Source: Anastatus disparis (taxonomy: Eukaryota > Arthropoda > Insecta > Hymenoptera > Eupelmidae). From it: DNA of 64,000 nt. The stretch lies in contig JAFFSR010000373.1 in the NCBI GenBank assembly GCA_017163975.1, forward strand, positions 1,941,001 through 2,005,000, read 5' to 3'. Below the pieces are notes generated by a model that was not told the DNA's origin, did not search any database, and saw only the letters and a list, made by a program, of their open reading frames with translations. This document shows, piece after piece, positions 53,321-64,000 of this stretch. How positions within the stretch are numbered: the stretch's first letter is position 1; each line of letters starts with the position of its first letter. The translations under genes and the position numbers were made by a program.

Positions 53321-53833
53321 TTTTGTGTTTAAAATATGCTGGTATCGTTAGTTGTCGGGATCGCATGCGCAAGGAGTATTTTGATAAGAAGTTATAGGAT
53401 TTCTCGAATGTATGACAAAAATTACTATGTGAACTAATAAAAATTTATACAGTGAAAAAAGTTTCGGAGGCCAGTCGTATAAAGCAGTAAACACCTTACA
53501 TGAACCGACGTGAAGTACGCGTACGAGTCTCTCATGTAAATATTGTTTTGTTTTCGGACGTATACCTCCCGAAAACCGAGAGATATTTACACAACCGAGA
53601 TCGAGCTGTGGCATTTTCTTACTATGAGAACTATAAAGCTCTGTTCAATAATTGGTTTGATTCGCAAAGTAAAAATTCCATTATCATAATTAATTATGAA
53701 GTGGTTTTTTTATAAAATATAAATTTGAGCATCTTCTTAGCAGTTTTGAAGTTAATTAAACATGTTTAAATTATAAAAAATTTTTATTATGATAAACTTA
53801 AAGTGATAATGTATGAAAGTTTATACTTTCTTA

Positions 53834-55496
53834 CCCTGTTGAAAATAATGACGTCTTTCCAGTACATCTTTGAAAGATGTCTTTGAAGACGTCTTTGGTC
53901 GTGTCTTAGATTGAAACAAAATAACACGTTATTTTTTTAATGTTCCGGAAATATAGTAACCAAATTATGTCTTTTTTATAAGTAAAATAATTTCAAAGAC
54001 GTATTTTTCCAATAAATACTCATAGTAAAAGACGTAAATTTTCAAAAAAGAATTCTTCCTTTAAAACGAATGACGTCTTCCCTGTTGAAAATAATGACGT
54101 CTTTCTAAGACATCTTTGGTCGTGTCTTAGATTGGAACAAAAAAAGACGTCAATTTTCCAATGTTTAGAAAAGTTATTCAACAAATGACGTCTTCTTATT
54201 ATTTCAAAGACGTTATTTGTTAAATAGCTTTTTCAAACATTGGGAAAATGACGTCTTTTTGTTTCAATTTAAGACACAACCAAAGACGTCTTCAAAAACG
54301 TCATTTTCTCCAAATTTAGGAAAAAATAACGTCATTTTTCATGAATTATGTCATTGAAAAATGACTTTACATGATAATCATTTTCCATTTAAAGGAAAAA
54401 ACAAAAATGAGGTTAACCTCGTAGTTTCAACTCTTCGAAAAACGAAGAGCATTTGCGATTGAACTGAGAGCGTTCTGGCCTTTCATATCTGCGTCTTTGA
54501 AATTTGTATAAGGCATCGCAAAAGTTGAAAATCACCACCTGGTGAGTTAAAATTAAATTGACGCAATCAACCATCAATTCGACAGTGAGTCACTAGGTGG
54601 CGATTTTCAAGTTTTGCGATCCCTTATACAAATTTCAAAGACGCAGATATATAAGGCCAGAACGCTCTCAGTTCAATCGCAAATGCTCTTCGTTTTTCGA
54701 AGAGTTGAAACTACGAGGTTAACCTCGTTTTTGTTTTTTCCTTTAAATGGAAAATGATTATCATGTAAAGTCATTTTTCAATGACACAATTTATGAAAAA
54801 TGACGTTATTTTTCCATAAATTCGGAGAAAATGACGTCTTTGAAAGACGTTTTTGGTTGTGTCTGAAATTCGAACAAAAAAGACGTCATTTTTCCAATGT
54901 TTAGAAAAGCTATTTAACAAATAACGTCTTTTTACATTTTCAAAGAAGTATTTTTTTAAATAAAAATACGTCTTTTTATAATTTCAAAAACGTATTTTTT
55001 AAATAAAAATTCGTAAGAAAAGACTTTTTTTTTAAATAAAAATTGGTAAGAAAAGACGTCATTTTTATTAAAAAAAATACGTCTTTGAAATAATAAAAAG
55101 GCGTCATTTGTTGAACAACTTTTCTAAACATTGGAAAAATGACGTCTTTTTTTATTTCAATGTTTTTCGTCTTCAAAGACGTAAAACATTGAAGGACGGA
55201 TTGTAGAAGGACGTAATTATTTTCAACAGGAAAAACGTCATTCGTTTAAAAAAGAATTTTTTTTGAAAATTTACGTCTTTCACTATGAGTATTTATTGGA
55301 AAAATACGTCTTTGAAATTATTTTACTTATAAAAAAGACGTAATTTGGTTACTATATTTCCTAAACATTAAAAAAATGACGTGTTTTTTTGTTCCAATCT
55401 AAGACACGACCAAAGACGTCTTCAAAGATGTCTTCAAAGACATCTTTCAAAGACGTACTGGAAAGACGTCATTATTTTCAACAGGGTAACTTTCAT
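53834..55496. mobile_element. 1.66-kb foldback element with GACGTC-rich body
   Basis: CCCTGTTGAAAATAATGACG at the left is mirrored exactly by CGTCATTATTTTCAACAGGG at the right, with TA on both sides (53832-53833, 55497-55498). Arms of about 750 bp are more than 90 percent alike, and carry many AAGACGTCATTTTT copies. The centre has GAACTGAGAGCGTTCTGGCC mirrored about 54590. Frames across it are artefacts. Confidence 0.92.
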
Positions 55497-55499
55497 GGA

Positions 55500-55955
55500 T
55501 CGTTTATTATATCTTATATGAAAAATATTTATTTTACATTTACAGTATTGAAGTTTTGTTTTGAGAAAAAATATTTAATGATCATAATTTGTTCAATTTT
55601 AAAAGATTATAAAGATTTATGGATAGATTTTATAGCAAAGTTTAACCTTGAAAAAGGATTTACGTTTAAAGATAATGCTTCAATAATAAATGAAAATAAT
55701 GAAAAAATGGAACTTGATGATCATTACGATCATTTAAATATCATTCTATCTAACTCAAAGAAATTAATGATATTGCATGACTCACTTAATACTGATTTCA
55801 CGACGCGTAATACTTATGGAAACTTATTTGTTGTAAATGTTCCCTACGATAATTCGCAAATGGAAACGGATAATTTTTTAACAAAGTCTCAATGTAATAA
55901 TGAAATTCAATCTATTAATACATCAAATCATCGAGCACATTATATTCATCAATAG
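55500..55955 (+). other. Possible exon of an unrecognised gene
   Basis: The frame after the foldback stays open for 150 codons: YKDLWIDFIAKFNLEKGFTF, then a polar region with MELDDHYDHLNIIL and ending HRAHYIHQ. The composition looks coding. An upstream acceptor (TTTACAG at about 55545) is plausible. No family is recognised. Confidence 0.3.
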
Positions 55956-55991
55956 GTCTTTTTTCAAATTTAATATTTTCACAATATATTA

Positions 55992-56130
55992 GGTCGAGTC
56001 TACACTATGTACTTTGTGCCGTCTATACTTTTGGATGGAGCCGTTGATTGGTCGTTTTTAAAAAATCACCCAATCAACGACTTTGTCCAAAAGTATAGAA
56101 AAGCACAATGTACATAGTGTAGACTCGGCC
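55992..56130. mobile_element. 139-bp PIF/Harbinger-type MITE, TTA duplication
   Basis: GGTCGAGTCTACACTATGTA at the left, TACATAGTGTAGACTCGGCC at the right, TTA on both sides (55989-55991, 56131-56133). Confidence 0.9.
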
Positions 56131-56204
56131 TTAATATTAGTGAGATTATTTTAAAGATTCAATTAGCCCATTTATAGATGAATTTCAATTCCAACCCTAG
56201 TGGA

Positions 56205-56873
56205 AATCGGTTTTGCTAATAACTGTTAATAATTAAAAATAATTGCTAATAACTGCAAATAGCTGCTAAAAGCTGCTAATAACTGTTATAAATAGTTTAG
56301 TTTGAGACAGAAGTAGCGGTTATTTGCAGTTAATAGCAGTTATCATCAGTTATTAGCATTTATTAGCAATTATTAACATTCGTAAGCAGTTATTTGCTAT
56401 TTGTTTAACAGTTATTAGCAATTATTTGCGTTTATTTACAGTTATTTGCGTTTATTTATAGTTATTTGCGTTAATTTACAGTTATTTGCAATTTCTTGCA
56501 ATTATTTAAGTTATTAACAATTATACGCTTTTAAAAAAATTTTTTAATTTTTTATATAGGAAAAAATTTTAAAGACGATAAATTTTTATGAATTACTATT
56601 ACTTACTATAAATAACTGCAAGTTTCTGCAAATAATAGCAAAAATCAGAAAATAATTTCAAATAACTGTAAGAATCCGCAAATAACGGTAAATAACTGCA
56701 AAAATAAAAAAATAACTGCAAATAACTGTTAATATTATCTTAATTTTCTTAAATTGTTGTGCTTATAAATGTTAATAACTGCAAATAACCGCTACTTCTG
56801 TCTCAAACAAAATTATTTATAACAGTTATTAGCATTTGCTTGTAGTTATTAGCAAAACTGATTTCCACTAGGG
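56205..56873. mobile_element. Foldback element built of TTATTAGCAG/TTATTTGCAG units
   Basis: It starts CCCTAGTGGAAATC and ends GATTTCCACTAGGG. Inner pair GAGACAGAAGTAGCGGTTAT and its mirror at 56790. The body is alternating TTATTTGCAGTTA and its complement. It is analogous to 26826-27656 but with a different unit. Confidence 0.88.
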
Positions 56874-57082
56874 AAAAAACTGAGTTGTATCATTTTTTGA
56901 ATGATACTTTAGAAGGTAAAATTATCTTGGGAAAATATAAACAAAATAAGAACATGATTATAGTAGATTAAAGCGGATAGTTGTTTTTAATAGTATAGCA
57001 CAAGATTCAATAAATTATAAGTAAGTTTTAAAGTAGGGAAACGTATTAAAATTATAGTATAACAATTTTTAATCTACATGTA

Positions 57083-57234
57083 CAGTCGACGGTAACATAT
57101 TCTATGATAATTCTTTTTTCAAAATTTGAAAATTAACCTATAAAAATGAGCGAACTAACGGAATCATCCAGTAAGATTACGTTATTTTGAAATTGCAGAA
57201 AAAGAATTATCATAGAATATGTTACCGTCGACTG
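57083..57234. mobile_element. 152-bp mariner-type MITE, TA duplication
   Basis: CAGTCGACGGTAACATATTC at the left, its mirror at the right, TA on both sides. The right TA is shared with the next element. Confidence 0.88.
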
Positions 57235-57236
57235 TA

Positions 57237-57670
57237 CACTTGGCGGAAAGGATATTTTTCCGAATGTTAACCTCAAATGGCAACATCGCATATTTTACCA
57301 CAGGCACAAGAAAATTCCAAATTATAGAGCAAATTTCGCATCATCGTTACTCATTACTTAATGACATAATTTTAGTAAACAAACAATATTACTTTCTTTT
57401 TTCATGATTCGAATTATTATTTTATTAAATAAAATTTTTGTTTCTTAGTTCAATAATCATATAGAATTTAATATTGTGAATTTAAATTATATGAGCAATA
57501 AAATTTAAATTGTTATCATTTGGATTTTGCATGAATAACCTATAAGAAAAAACAAAATAATCATGATGCAAAACTCAATGCATAATTCGAAGTTTTCTTA
57601 TGTCTGTGGTAAAATATGCGGCGCTGCCATTTGAGGTACACATTCGGAAAAATATCCTTTCCGCCAAGTG
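57237..57670. mobile_element. 434-bp mariner-type MITE, complete copy
   Basis: CACTTGGCGGAAAGGATATT at the left and its mirror at the right, TA on both sides (57235-57236, 57671-57672). The same family is at 48649-49067. Confidence 0.9.
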
Positions 57671-57879
57671 TACGTATTTTTTACAACTATTTATTGCATA
57701 TTTAGTATTAGTTTTAACTAAATATTAATTTTATATTCTTTATTTCAATTAAATTTTATATCTAATAATAAATTTTTTATTGAGATAGTATAAATTATAG
57801 ATTTTGTGATTAAAATGTGTTGATTTTTAAGATTAGTAATGTTTTAAGTCATGTTTTTAATGTTTTCTTGACTTTGCAG

Positions 57880-58298
57880 AATAAGTGCTGCAACATTTAC
57901 TGATCTGTGCCAGCAAATCATTGAAGTATTTCCAACGGCAGATCCTGATCTTCTTTACATAGCGTACAACTGTGAGGATGCACAATCTACTGGTGCTGAA
58001 GGTGGTTTATATCATAAATATTTAGAAATTAGGAAAGAGCTTTGTGAAGCTGGTATTTTAACCAAGCTCAACAAATTTGAAAATAATACACAAAAAGTTT
58101 CTAAGGACATTTTATAAATATATATTTACAGGTAATGAGCTTCTCTGCTTAACTGATGCAAATCGTGAACTCTATTCAGTTGCAGACGTAATCACAAAGT
58201 GGGCATATACGTACAAAGAAAGATCATCATTACTTTCAAATAAAGACAAGAAAAAGAAATCTATTCCACTAGAATTATATATTAGAACTTATCAGTGA
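57880..58298 (+). other. Two possible exons of an unrecognised gene
   Basis: A strong acceptor (TTTTCTTGACTTTGCAG, ends 57879) opens a frame with FTDLCQQIIEVFPTADPDLL and GLYHKYLEIRKELCEAG. A donor-like GGTATT at 58053 and an acceptor (TTTACAG, ends 58131) join in phase to NELLCLTDANRELYSVADVI, ending KSIPLELYIRTYQ and TGA at 58298. Composition and splice phase agree with real coding, and it may belong with 55500-55955. I do not recognise the family; it could be a host gene or a domesticated or dead transposon gene. Confidence 0.4.
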
Positions 58299-58506
58299 TT
58301 GCAGCCTCCAATTGGGATTATTTTGGTAAGATTGACTTATATCTTGCAACATCTGAGTAGTATAGGACCTACAAAGGGGAGACGGATGACATCATCCTTC
58401 CCATCGTAGGTCCTTTGATTTTTAACCCAATAACCCATGATAGGTCATGATTTTATGACTCATAAAAATTTTATGAGCCATAAAAACGTGACGTCAATGG
58501 GAGAGA

Positions 58507-58564
<58 letters not shown>

Positions 58565-58870
58565 AGAGAGAGAGAAAGCGCGATGTGTACTTACCGAAGG
58601 TCAAAATGAAAATGACGACTTTTATGATACGATGTGTGATTATATAAAATTATGTATATATATGTGTGTGTGAACATATATATATATATATATGTATATA
58701 TATAGATATATATGTATGTATGTATGTATGTGTGTGTGAGTGGGTGTGTGTACAAGAGGGAATGGTGAAAGGTATTTAAATTAATGATGTTTACTCACCG
58801 CTGGTTTAAATACAAATGACGACTTTTTAAAATATTTCTTATTATATAGTTAAGATAGGAAATATGAAAA
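58299..58870. repeat. Microsatellite-rich stretch
   Basis: Contains a hairpin AGGACCTACAAAGG...GTAGGTCCT (58367-58414), (TA)27 at 58509-58562, and degenerate TATG/GTGT runs at 58670-58745. No gene. Confidence 0.85.
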
Positions 58871-59083
58871 GAAGATAGATAGATAGATAGATAGGTGTTT
58901 ATTTTATGTACAATATGTTGTACAATTTTACAATATAGTAAATAAATATAAGGTTTCAATATAAACAGAAAAAAAGTAAAAATTTTAACAATATAGTAAA
59001 ATAAAAATAGAATATGTTTAAAAATAGATTATATAAGAAATCACAATAATTACAATTACAGTTAACAATATTAATATTAATAG

Positions 59084-59557
59084 TTATCGAAGTGACAGCG
59101 GTCCATTCTCCAAGGAAAGGTAGTGTGAAAATGCTAATGATTTAAATGAGTAAAGCGATTGAGAGTTACGGATAGAAACGGGAAGCTCATTCCACAGAAA
59201 CGATGATGTAACCAAGAAGGATCCGTTATAATATTCCGTAGAAGCAGGAGGAACAGTTAATGGTCTTACAGCACCCCTCAACGTTCTCACCGACTGGTTC
59301 CACATGTAACCAGAGTAGAGATATGTAGGCTCATTAGATGAGAACATTTTATATAGGAAAGCAGATGTAAAGTATTTCCTTCTAGCAGAGGTAGATAACC
59401 AGCACAGTGCAGAACGATAAGCCGAAACATGCTCTCGCCTGCCAATACCATACACATATCGAACACCCGAGTTGATGACTCTCTGCAACTTTAGGTCCAG
59501 TTCCGCCGACAGATCACAATATACAAGACAACAGTAGTCTATGAGTGGAAAAAGCAA
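59084..59557 (-). pseudogene. LINE RT C-terminal region
   Basis: ELDLKLQRVINSGVRYVYGI and the closing FLWNELPVSIRNSQSLYSFK are the standard post-RT blocks of jockey/CR1-like LINEs. One frame, joined to RT by a shift near 59545. Confidence 0.85.
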
Positions 59558-60282
59558 AGTCTGAACAAGATGCTTGCGTAAAGCAAAATTAGTGCTTTCC
59601 TAAAGTAATTTAATCTGTAAAGCAGCGTAAAAGATTTGTTACAAACTTTGGTGATGTGCTCCTTCCAATTCAGTTTATTGTCCAACCAAACCCCCAGATC
59701 GCGAACATTAGATTCAAACTTAATTGTGGTGCCATTTATTGGCACGCCAGTAGTGGGTAAGAAAGACAGCATGTTAATATAATAATAAGAGCCAATAATT
59801 ATAGCCTTTGTCTTACCAACATTCAGCTCAAGATGATTACTGGAAGCCCAATCAGAGATAATCTTTGCATGAGCGCTCATAATGGACGTAAAAACATCCA
59901 ACTTATTCAGAGGAAAATGAATATACACCTGCAAGTCATCAGCATATATCAAGTGTTGTACACTAGAATTAAAATCAACAGCAACATCATTTATATAAAT
60001 TGAGAATAATAATGGTCCCAAAACAGACCCCTGTGGAACTCCCGTGTTAAGAGGAACATAATCAGATGCGACACCATTCTCATCAATGACAGCCTGCTGT
60101 CGACATGACAGATAAGAGGCAAACCACCTGATAACTGAACTGGAAATATCAAGCGAAGACATCTTCCCAAGTAAAATAGCATGACTTACAGTGTCAAACG
60201 CCTTACTGAAATCAAACAGCAAGAGCATGGTGACATACCGTCTATCCATATTTAGCCTGATATCATCCGTCAACTTCAACAA
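59539..60282 (-). pseudogene. LINE reverse transcriptase fragment
   Basis: LLFDFSKAFDTVSHAILLGK, VPQGSVLGPLLFSIYINDVA, catalytic YADD in HLIYADDLQVYIHF, and LELNVGKTKAIIIG. 247 codons with no internal stop. The fingers before FDFSKAFD are partly outside. Confidence 0.9.
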
Positions 60283-60449
60283 TGCCGTCTGAGTACTATG
60301 CCCAGTTCTAAAACCAGAAGGAGAGAGAGAGAGAGAAAAGTATGTGTGTTTTTATGTGCACGCGTAATTTAAAATTAATACCATTTAAATATAAAATATC
60401 AAACCTTCTTAGTTTGAAAATTCTTTAGGGATGCTGGTAAAAACAAATG

Positions 60450-63767
<3,318 letters not shown>

Positions 63768-64000
63768 GGGAGTCGGCTTGAGGAGGCCCCTTAAGCAAGT
63801 GTTGTCTTTCAGGTTCCGGGCAATGCCCAACCGCTCCTGGGCGTCATCGTCGCATCAATGCTCTTTGCAGCAATGCTATAACGTTGACGGCAAATAGGAA
63901 GTAACGACCCGAGGAGTAATAACCTCGCAAAAAAACCAGGGACCATCTGACCCGGATGGTAGAAAACCTGTAAGGGTCCCGCTTTGGGATACAAGATAGG
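63768..64000 (-). mobile_element. 3' end of a non-LTR retrotransposon with AAT tail
   Basis: On the minus strand the sequence ends GGCCTCCTCAAGCCGACTCCC followed directly by (AAT)n. Short TAA/AAT-type tails of this kind are typical of I-clade and related insect LINEs. No coding region of the element is inside the window. Confidence 0.6.

Larger units (their letters stand above)
58873..60330 (-). mobile_element. 5'-truncated non-LTR retrotransposon with TATC tail
   Basis: On the minus strand it carries the second half of RT (60282-59539), the C-terminal region (59557-59084), a short AT-rich 3' UTR and (TATC)5. The 5' part (endonuclease, ORF1) is absent. The tail type matches the fragment at 33808-34503. 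Confidence 0.9.

Noticed and set aside
53348..53715. Two overlapping frames of 88 and 71 codons on opposite strands
   Set aside because: Mutually exclusive, no homology recognised, next to a foldback fragment.
54976..55176. 66-codon minus-strand frame
   Set aside because: Repetitive reading (KKKSFLTNFYLK repeats) of the GACGTC foldback.

Overview
The window looks like an insect nuclear genome, possibly a hymenopteran. It is very AT-rich, has one intron-containing conserved host gene (ubiquitin-RpL40 fusion), arthropod-type Ty3/gypsy, non-LTR and Maverick/Polinton elements, and many small inverted-repeat DNA transposons. The species assignment is inference. Almost everything else is mobile DNA, much of it nested.

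Layout. 1-8776: minus-strand Ty3/gypsy LTR retrotransposon that runs off the left edge; it has gag, a pol broken by one in-frame stop, and an OTU-like cysteine-protease domain between RNase H and integrase. Its 5' LTR ends right against the promoter of a plus-strand Maverick/Polinton (about 8777-22960). That element carries a spliced 426-codon gene, protein-primed family B DNA polymerase (two frameshifts, mutated exonuclease motif), packaging ATPase, a small core-like protein, a conserved protein of unknown role (frameshifted), chromodomain integrase, a penton/minor-capsid-like protein, two unrecognised proteins, and a 57-codon gene with its own TATA box and a canonical histone-type 3' stem-loop. 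Major capsid protein and maturation protease are not visible. They may lie left of the retrotransposon or be lost.

22.4-34.8 kb is satellites and foldback elements, including a nest at least four deep (28.5-34.6 kb) with an EnSpm/CACTA-like remnant inside. 35.3-36.2 kb holds the intact RpL40 host gene, followed by a cluster of PIF/Harbinger-type MITEs and other palindromes (36.3-40.3 kb). 40.5-44.6 kb is a second, decayed gypsy element with both LTRs; 44.6-48.65 kb is a decayed non-LTR retrotransposon. 48.65-58.3 kb is mostly MITEs and foldbacks with weak traces of an unrecognised multi-exon gene. 58.9-60.3 kb is a truncated non-LTR element. 60.45-63.77 kb is a huge ATC trinucleotide array without a single G on the plus strand, and 63.77-64.0 kb is the 3' end of another non-LTR element whose AAT tail abuts it.

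The main points of interest are the leader exon of the Maverick, which can join in frame to either of two downstream reading frames (a layout like the adenovirus terminal-protein/polymerase pair), the histone-type stem-loop on a mobile-element gene, the OTU domain in the gypsy pol, and a set of foldback elements that share termini and TA target duplications but have unrelated bodies built of short self-repeats.
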